A DNA stretch of 64,000 bases, taken from NCBI RefSeq assembly GCF_000425585.1, contig NZ_AUDS01000018.1, positions 1 through 64,000 of the forward strand, written 5' to 3'. Made by a program: the position numbers and the translations under genes. Below, one piece after another: positions 8,457 to 16,848 of this stretch. The stretch comes from Terrimonas ferruginea DSM 30193 (GTDB lineage Bacteria; Bacteroidota; Bacteroidia; Chitinophagales; Chitinophagaceae). The notes under the pieces are model-generated. The model did no database searches and was not told the DNA's origin. It saw only the letters and a program-made list of their open reading frames with translations. Numbering within the stretch: the first letter of the stretch is position 1; each line of letters opens with the position of its first letter.

Positions 8457-10685
8457 TTATTTATACTCGGCAGTAGTGTTGTTTTGATTTTGGCCGAGCG
8501 AAGCTATTACTTCTTTTTTAATTTCCTGCTTGTTATTTTTTGCTTCGCTGGGCGCTCTGCCTTCCAATTGTGCAAGGGTGGGAGCAATTACCAGGGAAAC
8601 AATCGACATCAGTTTGATGAGGATGTTCATAGACGGACCAGAAGTGTCTTTAAACGGATCACCTACGGTATCACCGGTAACAGATGCTTTATGCGGCTCT
8701 GATTTTTTATAGTAAATCTGGCCGTTGATCTCCACACCTTTTTCAAAAGACTTCTTCGCGTTGTCCCATGCGCCACCGGCGTTGTTCTGGAACATACCCA
8801 TCAGTACACCGCTAACGGTAGCACCGGCGAGGAATCCACCCAGCGCTTCAGCACCAAGACCCGGCAGGAAACCGATGATGATCGGAGAAACGATAGCGAT
8901 GGCACCGGGCAACATCATTTTCTTGATAGATGCCTGTGTGGAGATGGCTACGCATTTGTCGTACTCAGGTTTGCCGGTACCTTCCATGATACCAGGGATG
9001 GTACGGAACTGACGACGCACTTCTTCCACCATCGCCATGGCGGCCTGACCAACCGCACGGATAGCCAGTGAAGAGAAGATGAACGGAATCATACCACCTA
9101 CGAACAGACAAGCGAGTACGTTTGCTTTATAGATATCGATGCCGCTGATCCGTGATACACCTACGAAGGCAGCAAAAAGCGCCAGGGCAGTAAGTGCCGC
9201 GGAAGCGATCGCAAAACCCTTACCTGTAGCAGCCGTAGTATTACCCACCGCATCCAGTACGTCGGTTTTTTCACGAACATCGGGAGGCAGTTCGCTCATT
9301 TCAGCAATACCACCGGCATTGTCGGCGATAGGGCCGAATGCATCGATCGCCAATTGCATAGCAGTGGTGGCCATCATACCGGCAGCGGCAATTGCCACAC
9401 CGTACAGACCGGCACACTCATAAGAACCCCAGATACCACCTGCCAGCACGAGGATGGGCAGGAACGTAGATTCCATACCGATCGCCAGACCACCGATTAC
9501 GTTGGTAGCATGACCGGTAGAAGATTGTTTGATAATGCTCATCACGGGACGTTTGCCCATGGCCGTGTAATATTCCGTGATGATGCTCATCAATGCACCT
9601 ACAGCAAGACCTACACCGATGGCGCCGAGTACACCCCACTTGGTGAACTCGATTCCACGCAACACCAATTGCTCCGGCAGCAGCCAGTAAACGAGGCCTG
9701 CAGCCGCAATAGCCGTGAGGACCATAGAACCCCAGTTACCCATGTTCAGGGCTTTCTGTACGGCAGAAGTATTGATACCTGCCGTGTCGCTGATGCGCAC
9801 GAACAGGGTTCCGATAATAGAGAAGAGAATACCCAGACCTGCGATCAGCATGGGCAATACGATGGGAGAGAAACCTCCGAGGCTGTCATCACCAATGATC
9901 TGTGTTTCCTGACCCAGTACGATGGTAGCAAGAACGGTAGCCACATAAGAACCGAACAGGTCGGCACCCATACCGGCTACGTCACCTACGTTGTCGCCCA
10001 CGTTGTCGGCGATAGTGGCCGGGTTGCGGGGATCATCTTCAGGAATGCCTGCTTCCACTTTACCTACGAGGTCGGCACCTACGTCGGCAGCTTTGGTATA
10101 GATACCACCGCCAACACGGGCAAACAAAGCGATAGATTCAGCACCCAGGGAGAAACCGGTCAGTACTTCGATGGTACGGATCATTTCGTCTGAGTTAACG
10201 GCAGCGTCGGGAGCAAAAAAATGTTTGAGAACGATATAAAGACCACCCAGTCCGAATACGGCCAGGCCTGCAACACCCACACCCATTACGGCACCGCCGG
10301 TAAAGGATACATTGAGTGCGCGGCTCAGGCTGCTGCGGGCAGCTTGTGCAGTACGTACGTTGGCTTTGGTTGCTGCTTTCATACCGATGAATCCGGCAAG
10401 TGCACTCAGTACGGCACCAATTACGAAAGCAACAGCAATAGACCAGTGAGAATGTGGATTAGCGCCGGCCATTACAGCAAGCAGAATAGCAACGATCACT
10501 ACGAAATAACCCAATACTTTCCACTCGGCACGGAGGAAAGCCATGGCACCTTCAGCAATGTAGTTGCTGATTTCTTTCATGCGGTCGTTACCGGCATCCT
10601 GGCGGGATACCCAATTGAATTTAACAAGCGTGTAGAGGAGACCAAGGATTCCCATGAGCGGAACCAGGTAGATCAATTTGTCCAT
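8457..10685 (-). CDS. hppA: Membrane-bound ion-pumping pyrophosphatase
   Basis: This integral membrane enzyme couples pyrophosphate hydrolysis to H+ or Na+ export. The catalytic signatures are present: [19 protein letters not shown], then [12 protein letters not shown], and a second acidic cluster near the C-terminus ([12 protein letters not shown]). The motif [12 protein letters not shown] has alanine where K+-independent enzymes carry lysine, which from established family knowledge points to the K+-stimulated subfamily. Whether it pumps H+, Na+ or both cannot be settled here. The chosen start ([11 protein letters not shown]) gives 742 residues; longer in-frame extensions upstream look non-coding and contain a promoter motif. 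Monocistronic, with its own terminator. Confidence 0.95.
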   Translation of the reverse strand: MDKLIYLVPLMGILGLLYTLVKFNWVSRQDAGNDRMKEISNYIAEGAMAFLRAEWKVLGYFVVIVAILLAVMAGANPHSHWSIAVAFVIGAVLSALAGFIGMKAATKANVRTAQAARSSLSRALNVSFTGGAVMGVGVAGLAVFGLGGLYIVLKHFFAPDAAVNSDEMIRTIEVLTGFSLGAESIALFARVGGGIYTKAADVGADLVGKVEAGIPEDDPRNPATIADNVGDNVGDVAGMGADLFGSYVATVLATIVLGQETQIIGDDSLGGFSPIVLPMLIAGLGILFSIIGTLFVRISDTAGINTSAVQKALNMGNWGSMVLTAIAAAGLVYWLLPEQLVLRGIEFTKWGVLGAIGVGLAVGALMSIITEYYTAMGKRPVMSIIKQSSTGHATNVIGGLAIGMESTFLPILVLAGGIWGSYECAGLYGVAIAAAGMMATTAMQLAIDAFGPIADNAGGIAEMSELPPDVREKTDVLDAVGNTTAATGKGFAIASAALTALALFAAFVGVSRISGIDIYKANVLACLFVGGMIPFIFSSLAIRAVGQAAMAMVEEVRRQFRTIPGIMEGTGKPEYDKCVAISTQASIKKMMLPGAIAIVSPIIIGFLPGLGAEALGGFLAGATVSGVLMGMFQNNAGGAWDNAKKSFEKGVEINGQIYYKKSEPHKASVTGDTVGDPFKDTSGPSMNILIKLMSIVSLVIAPTLAQLEGRAPSEAKNNKQEIKKEVIASLGQNQNNTTAEYK

Positions 10686-10750
10686 AATTACAGTTAATAA
10701 GACTTGATTAATAATGCCCTGCGGAAACCAGCCACGTCTCCGAAGGACGG

Positions 10751-10758
10751 CAAAGATA
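10751..10758 (-). promoter_or_regulatory. -7 promoter element for the pyrophosphatase gene
   Basis: The minus strand reads TATCTTTG, an exact TAnnTTTG match, 65 bp before the chosen ATG. It supports rejecting the longer upstream start. No -33 element was recognised. Confidence 0.45.
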
Positions 10759-10850
10759 GGGGTTGGGTGGCATATTTTATAGCTTCCCGGCGGCGGTGGA
10801 AAACGCGTGAAAAGCCGCATTCATCAGGCTTACAGACGTTTGGCCCGGGA

Positions 10851-12356
10851 TCAGGACAACAATTGGAGAAAGGCGGCACCGAGATACTCGGGAATGTCGC
10901 CGGCGATAAGCGCTTCCTGTGAGATCCGCACGGCGGCCAGATCGCCTGCGAGTCCGTGGAGATAAACACCCAGGATAGCTGCGTCCGCCGTTGAATACCC
11001 CTGCGCCAGCAGCGACGCGAGGATACCGGTCAGCACATCCCCGCTGCCACCGGTGGCCATGCCGGCATTACCGGTGGCATTGTACCAAACCCGCCCGTCG
11101 GGCAGGGCGATCACGGTATGATGACCTTTTACTACAATCACCACCTGCCATTCCTGCGCTTTGCGCATGGCCAGGCCCACCCGCTCAAATTCGTTGGACG
11201 TTTCACCGAAAAGGCGGGCAAATTCTTTGGGATGCGGGGTAAGAATGGCACCGTGGGGCAATACAGGCCGGGCCTGCTCCTGCGCCAGTATATTCAATGC
11301 GTCGGCATCCAGCACAACGGGGCAGGATAAACGCGGTAATAGTTCCAGCAACAGTTGCCTTGTCTCGCGAGCAGTACCCAAACCCGGACCGATCGCTACT
11401 GCCTGGTAACGTGAAAGATCATCCGGCGATTCCGATAGATAAGACGTGTTGGGATCTGTTATGACCATGGCTTCGGGCACGGCGGTCTGCAGTACAGGAT
11501 ATCCGCAGCCCGGAATATAAACGCTCAATAAACCTGCTCCCGCGCGAAGACAAGCGCGGGAGGATAAAACGGCAGCACCCATTTTTCCATAACTACCCGC
11601 CATCAATAATACGTGTCCATAAGTGCCTTTGTGGGCAAACTGATTCCGCGGACGATAGATCTTTTTTGCTTCTTCGAAATCGGTTAACTGGTAATCCGTT
11701 TCGGCAGCCGCGAGATAATGGGGGTGTAGTCCTATATCCAATATATGTACCAGCCCGGTGGCTTCGGCATTTTCGGCAGCCAGAAAGGCTCTTTTATAAC
11801 ACTGGAAACTGAGTGTGTGCGTGGCATGCACTACTGGAAAACCTTTTGAGCTTTCATCGGCCAGCAAACCGCTGGGCATGTCGATAGCAACGATGGTCTC
11901 GTTGCTTTCATTTATATGGGTGACGAGATCGGCTGTAAATCCCTCCAACGGACGATTCAATCCCGTGCCGAAAAGTGCGTCGATGATCCATATATCACCG
12001 GGAAAGACGGGCAACTGGGAACCGGGCTGTAAAAAGCGGATTTCCACACCGGGGAGCTGGTGTACGCGGGCCAGGTTAATCTGAAAATCCTCCGTGCCTT
12101 TGTGACCAAATTCAAGAATGTAGGCAATTACCTCCCGGCCCATTTGCGATAACAGCCTGGCAATGGCGAGTCCATCACCGCCGTTATTGCCTTTACCACA
12201 GAAAATATGAAGGGGAATATTGTCCGGAATACGGTCTGCGATCCACGCAGTACAGGCCTGTGCGGCTTTTTCCATCAGATCGATTGAGGAGATGGACAAG
12301 CGGGCCATGGTGTATTGGTCCCATTCCCGTACCTGTGCGGCGGTGAGGATTTTCAT
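10851..12356 (-). CDS. nnr: Bifunctional NAD(P)HX epimerase/dehydratase
   Basis: This repair enzyme restores hydrated NADH and NADPH. The N-terminal half is the YjeF_N epimerase domain (FCGKGNNGGDGLAIARLL, near residues 55-75, and DMPSGLLAD). The C-terminal half is the ADP-dependent dehydratase domain with YGHVLLMAGSYGKMGAA, LTPHPKEFARL and the nucleotide-binding NATGNAGMATGGSGDVLTG. The chosen start MKILTAAQVREWD gives 501 residues, the usual fused length; an upstream in-frame ATG lies in a repeat array and is less likely. It is followed on the same strand by the pyrophosphatase gene, about 165 bp away, with that gene's own promoter motif between. Confidence 0.94.
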   Translation of the reverse strand: MKILTAAQVREWDQYTMARLSISSIDLMEKAAQACTAWIADRIPDNIPLHIFCGKGNNGGDGLAIARLLSQMGREVIAYILEFGHKGTEDFQINLARVHQLPGVEIRFLQPGSQLPVFPGDIWIIDALFGTGLNRPLEGFTADLVTHINESNETIVAIDMPSGLLADESSKGFPVVHATHTLSFQCYKRAFLAAENAEATGLVHILDIGLHPHYLAAAETDYQLTDFEEAKKIYRPRNQFAHKGTYGHVLLMAGSYGKMGAAVLSSRACLRAGAGLLSVYIPGCGYPVLQTAVPEAMVITDPNTSYLSESPDDLSRYQAVAIGPGLGTARETRQLLLELLPRLSCPVVLDADALNILAQEQARPVLPHGAILTPHPKEFARLFGETSNEFERVGLAMRKAQEWQVVIVVKGHHTVIALPDGRVWYNATGNAGMATGGSGDVLTGILASLLAQGYSTADAAILGVYLHGLAGDLAAVRISQEALIAGDIPEYLGAAFLQLLS

Positions 12357-12361
12357 ACAGA

Positions 12362-12396
12362 GTGAATTGTGAATGGTCAATGGTGAATCGTCAATA
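12362..12396. repeat. 7-bp-period array, GTGAATC/GTCAATG x5
   Basis: Five units read GTGAATT, GTGAATG, GTCAATG, GTGAATC, GTCAATA. The array begins just upstream of the NAD(P)HX repair gene's ATG and would be read as codons by the longer, rejected start. Confidence 0.8.
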
Positions 12397-12410
12397 GGTT
12401 AACTCAAACA

Positions 12411-12518
12411 AGTTACTACTTATAATCTATTACTCACCCTTCGACAGGTCAATGCTTCGGCCTCGGGGAACCAACTCCCGGTTTACCTAAAACCTTCAAC
12501 CTATAACCTTATCACTTA
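12411..12518. repeat. 7-bp-period arrays with REP-like fragment between
   Basis: Units near the left read AGTTACT, ACTTATA, ATCTATT, ACTCACC. A fragment CCCTTCGACAGGTCAATG resembles the REP-like core found elsewhere. On the right side ACCTTCA, ACCTATA, ACCTTAT, CACTTAC continue into the stop codon of the beta-lactamase-family gene. Confidence 0.6.
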
Positions 12519-13780
12519 CGCTTTAAAACTTTCTTCACTGGTTCCTTCTTTTTTGGAGACTCTTTGGTTTTAGCTGGTGGCGGTGGTGGAGGCGTAGACT
12601 CCGTACTGCTTTCCTGGTCCTCGCCGCCGGTGCGTCCGTCATAAGCGCCAAACAATCCGTATGCCTTGTGTGCAGCCTGGTAAATACCGCGGTTGAATTT
12701 ATTTCCCAAAATAATAATAGTCACTTTTTCGTCGATCAGCCGCGCGAATGCAGGCGTAAACCCATGCCATCTTCCGAAATGATAAACGATTTTTTTACCA
12801 TTCGGGTATTCGAGCAAACGCCAGCCTAGACCATAATTATGCAGGCTGTTGCGTTCACGGCTCTGCCCGGTAAAAGCCGAGTCAAGCAACGATTGACGGA
12901 TAAATTTCCCTGTATATAAAACCTGGTCCCAGCGCAGGAGATCACGGGGCGTGGAGTAAATATTTTTATCGCCGTATGTGCCTTCGAGGAAATCATTTTT
13001 CCAGAAACCTCCATTGGGATCGAAAGAAGGAGTGGCTGTGGAAGAGTCTTTCAATGTGAACACATAGGTATGATTCAGTTGCATGGGTTCAAACAGCTCT
13101 TTTTTCATGAACTCCGGGTACGGCATACCGCTTACTTTTTCGATCAGCATGGCGAGCAGTACATAATTGGTGTTGCTGTAGCTGAAACGGGAGCCGGGGG
13201 TAAAACTGCGGGCCGGTTTTTCATTGACCAGGAATTTGAACATGTCTTCGTTGGTTACGTACACGTTTTGATCCCATTTGGTTTTATCGGCCATAAAATA
13301 GACATAGTTGGGCAGGCCGCTGCGATGGCTCAGCAGCATGCGTACCGTTACGCCGGGATAATGCGCCAATTCCGGGAAAAACTTCGTCAGTGAATCATCG
13401 AGGCCAACCTTGCCGTCCTGCACCAGTTTGAGTACCGCCATTCCCGTAAACGGTTTGCTGGTAGAGGCGAGATGCATTGAAGTAGTATCGGTCAGTGGAT
13501 CTTTGGTCCGGAGATCGCGGTAGCCGACATATTTCTCATAGAGGATTTGTCCTTCTTTGGCTACAAGCACGCCGCCGTTGAATCCGCGGCGGAACAGGGC
13601 AGAGTCAAAAAAAGATTCAAGCATTGCTTCGTAGCGTGCTTTTTCTTTATCGCTTATTGCCGCGGGTTCCGGTATTGTATAGACAAACGAACTTTCGTTG
13701 TCGTTTTTCTTTTCAGATTTGACGTTACCACAGGAGCTTCCTAATATCAGGGCCAATAAAAAATAGCAGGTTCTTTTCAC
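12512..13780 (-). CDS. Serine beta-lactamase-family lipoprotein
   Basis: The protein belongs to the class C beta-lactamase/D-aminopeptidase fold family of serine hydrolases. Visible motifs are STSKPFTG (SxxK nucleophile, near residue 90), YSNTNYVLLA (YxN) and a late HFGRWHG motif in the usual HxG position. The chosen GTG start gives MKRTCYFLLALILGSSC, a good lipoprotein signal with lipobox. The longer TTG start lies upstream of a promoter motif. The C-terminus has an odd tail: a PPPPPP run and a lysine-rich end (KTKESPKKKEPVKKVLKRK). It may act on peptidoglycan peptides or esters rather than drugs; the substrate is unknown. Confidence 0.88.
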   Translation of the reverse strand: MKRTCYFLLALILGSSCGNVKSEKKNDNESSFVYTIPEPAAISDKEKARYEAMLESFFDSALFRRGFNGGVLVAKEGQILYEKYVGYRDLRTKDPLTDTTSMHLASTSKPFTGMAVLKLVQDGKVGLDDSLTKFFPELAHYPGVTVRMLLSHRSGLPNYVYFMADKTKWDQNVYVTNEDMFKFLVNEKPARSFTPGSRFSYSNTNYVLLAMLIEKVSGMPYPEFMKKELFEPMQLNHTYVFTLKDSSTATPSFDPNGGFWKNDFLEGTYGDKNIYSTPRDLLRWDQVLYTGKFIRQSLLDSAFTGQSRERNSLHNYGLGWRLLEYPNGKKIVYHFGRWHGFTPAFARLIDEKVTIIILGNKFNRGIYQAAHKAYGLFGAYDGRTGGEDQESSTESTPPPPPPAKTKESPKKKEPVKKVLKRK

Positions 13781-13796
13781 TAATGATCGTTTGTGA

Positions 13797-13804
13797 CAAA
13801 AATA
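13797..13804 (-). promoter_or_regulatory. -7 promoter element for the beta-lactamase-family gene
   Basis: The minus strand reads TATTTTTG, an exact TAnnTTTG match 16 bp before the chosen GTG start. It lies inside the extra codons of the longer TTG-initiated frame, arguing against that start. Confidence 0.5.
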
Positions 13805-13874
13805 GAGATGCAACAATTTTTATACCGCTCTAACTTTTCCCCATTCCCGTAAATATCTTAATAACTACATGGGT

Positions 13875-13882
13875 TATATTTG
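13875..13882 (+). promoter_or_regulatory. -7 promoter element at the start of serA
   Basis: TATATTTG matches TAnnTTTG and ends four bases before the chosen ATG. The transcript would start at or next to the ATG, making a leaderless or near-leaderless mRNA. The alternative ATG six codons upstream lies before the motif and would not be transcribed from it. Confidence 0.5.
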
Positions 13883-13886
13883 CAAC

Positions 13887-15125
13887 ATGGCAACTGCAGA
13901 AAAAACTAGTTATCCCAAAGAAAAGATCCGCGTTTTATTTTTAGAGAATATCAGTGACCTCGCCGTTAAAAATTTCCGCAACAGTGGTTACACACAGGTA
14001 GAAAAAATCAGTAAAGCACTGACGGAAGATGAACTGGTGAAAGAAATCAAAGATGTACACATACTCGGCATCCGTTCCAAAACACAAATTACTCCGCGTA
14101 TACTCGAAGCTGCAAAGAAACTGCAGGCCATCGGATGTTTTTGTATCGGTGTTAACCAGGTTAACCTGAAGTCGGCTACCGAGCACGGAGTGAGCGTATT
14201 CAATGCACCGTACTCCAATACACGTTCGGTTGCAGAACTTGTAATCGGCCTGGCGATTATGCTGATCCGCCGTATACCGGACAAGAACAAAGCAGCGCAT
14301 GAAGGCATCTGGATGAAAGATGCCAAAGGCAGTTTTGAATTGCGGGGTAAAACGCTTGGCATTATCGGTTATGGAAATATCGGCTCGCAGGTAAGCGTGC
14401 TGGCAGAAGCGCTCGGCATGAAAGTACTGTTCTACGACACCGAAACCAAATTGCCTTTGGGAAATGCGGCAGATGGTAAAACATTGAAAGATGTATTATC
14501 AAAATCGGATGTGGTAACGATGCACGTACCCGAAACGGCGCAGACCAAAAACCTGATCAATAAATCTAACCTCAAATACTTCAAGAAAGGATCGATCCTG
14601 ATCAACTATGCACGTGGTGAAGTGGTGGAACTCGAAGCCTTGCGCAAGTACATTGTAGACGGACATATCGGTGGCGCGGCCATCGACGTATTTCCCTGGG
14701 AGCCGGAGAAAAACGGTGACCGGTTCCAGACGCCTTTGCAGGATCTGCCCAACGTCATTCTCACACCGCATATCGGTGGCAGCACCGAAGAAGCTCAGCA
14801 GAATATCGGTGAAGATGTAAGTCTCAAGCTGCTTAATTTCCTGGAAAAAGGCAATACGTTCGGCTCGCATACCGTGCCTGCGCTCGCGTTGCCGCCGCAG
14901 GAAGGGTCGCACCGCATTCTCCATATACATAACAATGTACCCGGCGTGCTCTCCGCGATCAATACCGCACTATCCGATGCGAAGATCAACATCGTGGGAC
15001 AGTATCTCAAAACCAATGAAGAAATTGGCTATGTGGTGCTGGATGTGGATAAACAGCTCAGCAATCGTGCGATGCAGTTGTTGAAAGAGGTGAAGGAGAC
15101 GATTAAGGTGAGAATGCTTTATTAA
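13887..15125 (+). CDS. serA: D-3-phosphoglycerate dehydrogenase
   Basis: This enzyme catalyses the first step of serine synthesis, oxidising 3-phosphoglycerate with NAD+. The NAD-binding domain carries LGIIGYGNIGSQVSVLA and the catalytic residues lie in INYARGEVVELEAL, VFPWEPE and the histidine of LTPHIGGSTEEAQ. A C-terminal ACT domain (HNNVPGVLSAIN to GYVVLDVD) fits feedback control by serine. At 412 residues from the chosen ATG it matches the E. coli-type enzyme. The gene is monocistronic and converges on the cytochrome c lipoprotein gene, with a perfect palindrome in between. Confidence 0.95.
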   Translation: MATAEKTSYPKEKIRVLFLENISDLAVKNFRNSGYTQVEKISKALTEDELVKEIKDVHILGIRSKTQITPRILEAAKKLQAIGCFCIGVNQVNLKSATEHGVSVFNAPYSNTRSVAELVIGLAIMLIRRIPDKNKAAHEGIWMKDAKGSFELRGKTLGIIGYGNIGSQVSVLAEALGMKVLFYDTETKLPLGNAADGKTLKDVLSKSDVVTMHVPETAQTKNLINKSNLKYFKKGSILINYARGEVVELEALRKYIVDGHIGGAAIDVFPWEPEKNGDRFQTPLQDLPNVILTPHIGGSTEEAQQNIGEDVSLKLLNFLEKGNTFGSHTVPALALPPQEGSHRILHIHNNVPGVLSAINTALSDAKINIVGQYLKTNEEIGYVVLDVDKQLSNRAMQLLKEVKETIKVRMLY

Positions 15126-15144
15126 AATTCAAAAGGCGGGAATG

Positions 15145-15172
15145 GTGAGTCGTCAATCGTGAATCGTGAATA
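15145..15172. repeat. 7-bp-period array, GTGAATC type x4
   Basis: Units read GTGAGTC, GTCAATC, GTGAATC, GTGAATA, directly after serA and an ATTCAAAA run. Confidence 0.8.
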
Positions 15173-15179
15173 GACTCCT

Positions 15180-15201
15180 TGGTTCGTGTATACACGAACC
15201 A
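15180..15201. other. Perfect 22-bp palindrome between convergent genes
   Basis: The half-site TGGTTCGTGTA is followed directly by its reverse complement with no spacer. It lies midway between the stop codons of serA and the cytochrome c lipoprotein gene. As RNA it could form a stem on either strand and act as a bidirectional 3' end, but no T run follows. It could instead be a protein-binding site. Confidence 0.6.
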
Positions 15202-15213
15202 GTTCACGCAAGG

Positions 15214-16716
15214 TTATTGACCGCTGGTGTCAGCTAACGCTTTGCCTCCGCAATCACCGGGAACGATCCTCATCTCCAGCTTTTCCAATCCCAGATCGAT
15301 GCCGTTGATGTTTTTGTTTTGCAATGCATCGAGCAATTCCCGTTCGGACGCTTCCTTGACAAGCACGCTGATTACCTGTTGCAGGCTGATGGAAAATTCG
15401 GACACGCCGTATACTATTTTTTCTCCCTTTCTGCCGAAGGCAAATAAGATGGCGCGGTCTCTTAAAAAGAGCGGAACGCCACCATTTGTTTTGTCGAAAT
15501 AATATCCCTTTTCATCTTTGCCATTCGAGACCGACAGGATTTGTTTATCAGGACAAAAGAGATAAACGTTGATATCCATGTCAAATGTTCCCTGCAACTG
15601 TGCCCACACTTTTACAGGCTGGGTTCCTGCATACCCTTCCATATAAGCATCGATATTGTACCAGCCGAATGTTTTGATCTGGAACTCATACATGCCGGAA
15701 GTAGGTCCGTCGGTGAAAGCGACCTTTCTTTCTTCAGGATCATCCAATTCCTTTTCACCCGAAAATGTATTGGCATTTTGCGGGGCAGGAGTGGCGGGCA
15801 GTGTGGGAATATCGTTGTTAAATTGTGAAGTCTCCGCTAGAGATGGTTTTATATACATCGTATCATCTTTACATAAGGCCGTAAAGCCACCGGAAGAACT
15901 ATCTTTTCCGGAGGCTGTGGCCGGCTGTTGCGGTGGCGTCAATGACGGGTACTTCTCCTGATTGTTGATGTATTTAATAATGGCGTCTATTGATTCATTG
16001 TCGAGCAGAGGAAAGAGGTCCATTGCCGTGGGAGAGTATTTCGACATTTCAACGGCACGCGGATAGCCGGATGCGATCAGTTTTCTATTATTTCTTATCC
16101 ACTCATACAATTGCGGCCGCGGCCATCTTTGCTCAACGCCTGCGAGGGCAGGGCCTGTACTTCCTGTTCGCATATCGGGGGAGTGACAGGTAGCGCATTT
16201 GCTGTGATAGAGTACGCTTCCCAATTGCAAATCCTGCGGAGGAGGATTGAGTGTATCGGGTTCAACCCAGTTAACGGTACCACTATCAGTTTCTACTCCT
16301 TTAAAAAGTTTCATGGTACTGTCGTAATAAGAATAAGGTATGGAAACCCCGAGCGGCTTCACCAGTGTTGTCATTGCCCCACCCGCTGTTGCATTGATAT
16401 AGATCATGCCGCCGCTGCGCAAAGGCCGGCCATTTGATTCAGTGGTTAACCCAGCCGCCAATATCTCTGCCGACGTAAATGCTTCACGGATGGTGATGGC
16501 TATTTTGCCGCCTCCGGCAAAAGCATCCGAAGGAATTTTTACACGGGCACCGTGCGCCGTGATGATCGTGGTATCCATCGACGGATCGATCTGAAACACC
16601 TGTTCGCGCAGCATAGAAGGAGAAAACGGTTTTGGTGACATTTTTGCAGCCTGTCTGCAGGACGAGAAACAAAAAACAACAACGTACAACGAAAGAATGG
16701 CAAAGATGGCTCTCAT
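15214..16716 (-). CDS. Cytochrome c-domain lipoprotein
   Basis: The 500-residue protein starts with a lipoprotein signal (LYVVVFCFSSC). Residues about 30-150 form a domain of unknown function that includes TIITAHGARVKIP. A class I cytochrome c domain follows with the haem site CATCHSPD (CxxCH, near residue 175). A likely distal methionine lies in AVEMSKYSPTAM, and the domain ends near IIKYINNQ. The C-terminal half is beta-rich and unrecognised. It is probably anchored to a membrane on the periplasmic or outer side and handles electrons, with an unknown partner. It is monocistronic, running away from NDH-2, with which it shares the intergenic region. Confidence 0.8.
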   Translation of the reverse strand: MRAIFAILSLYVVVFCFSSCRQAAKMSPKPFSPSMLREQVFQIDPSMDTTIITAHGARVKIPSDAFAGGGKIAITIREAFTSAEILAAGLTTESNGRPLRSGGMIYINATAGGAMTTLVKPLGVSIPYSYYDSTMKLFKGVETDSGTVNWVEPDTLNPPPQDLQLGSVLYHSKCATCHSPDMRTGSTGPALAGVEQRWPRPQLYEWIRNNRKLIASGYPRAVEMSKYSPTAMDLFPLLDNESIDAIIKYINNQEKYPSLTPPQQPATASGKDSSSGGFTALCKDDTMYIKPSLAETSQFNNDIPTLPATPAPQNANTFSGEKELDDPEERKVAFTDGPTSGMYEFQIKTFGWYNIDAYMEGYAGTQPVKVWAQLQGTFDMDINVYLFCPDKQILSVSNGKDEKGYYFDKTNGGVPLFLRDRAILFAFGRKGEKIVYGVSEFSISLQQVISVLVKEASERELLDALQNKNINGIDLGLEKLEMRIVPGDCGGKALADTSGQ

Positions 16717-16796
16717 GGTAAGGTTGGTTTGGATGGTGATTAAAGCAGCACAAAGTTAAATCTGTACGTCAGTTTTCGTAGTTATTTATTTTCCTT

Positions 16797-16820
16797 AATT
16801 TTCAATAAATATTGAAAATT
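16797..16820. promoter_or_regulatory. Perfect 10-bp inverted repeat, candidate operator of NDH-2
   Basis: AATTTTCAAT, a 4-bp spacer AAAT, then ATTGAAAATT. It ends three bases before the -7 element of the NDH-2 gene, so it covers the region where the -33 element and polymerase would sit. It is not an FNR-type TTGAT-N4-ATCAA site. The cognate regulator is unknown. Confidence 0.55.
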
Positions 16821-16823
16821 GTG

Positions 16824-16831
16824 TAAATTTG
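16824..16831 (+). promoter_or_regulatory. -7 promoter element for the NDH-2 gene
   Basis: TAAATTTG matches TAnnTTTG exactly, 17 bp before the ATG and next to the inverted repeat. Confidence 0.55.
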
Positions 16832-16848
16832 CGGCATAAATTCTTATT

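Noticed and set aside
9354-10193. A 279-codon open frame on the plus strand opposite the pyrophosphatase gene.
   Set aside because: It is an antisense shadow of a strongly conserved gene; its product is rich in His, Thr and Arg and lacks any domain pattern.
7742-13780. The BlaI/BlaR1-like pair and the serine beta-lactamase-family gene as one resistance locus.
   Set aside because: They are 4.4 kb apart with two unrelated housekeeping genes between, and no shared operator was seen.
13781-13816. Longer TTG-initiated start for the beta-lactamase-family gene.
   Set aside because: It would begin upstream of an exact -7 promoter motif and puts unrelated residues before a good lipoprotein signal.
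16797-16820. FNR/CRP-type site before NDH-2.
   Set aside because: The arms are TTCAAT/ATTGAA rather than TTGAT/ATCAA, so assignment to FNR is not supported.
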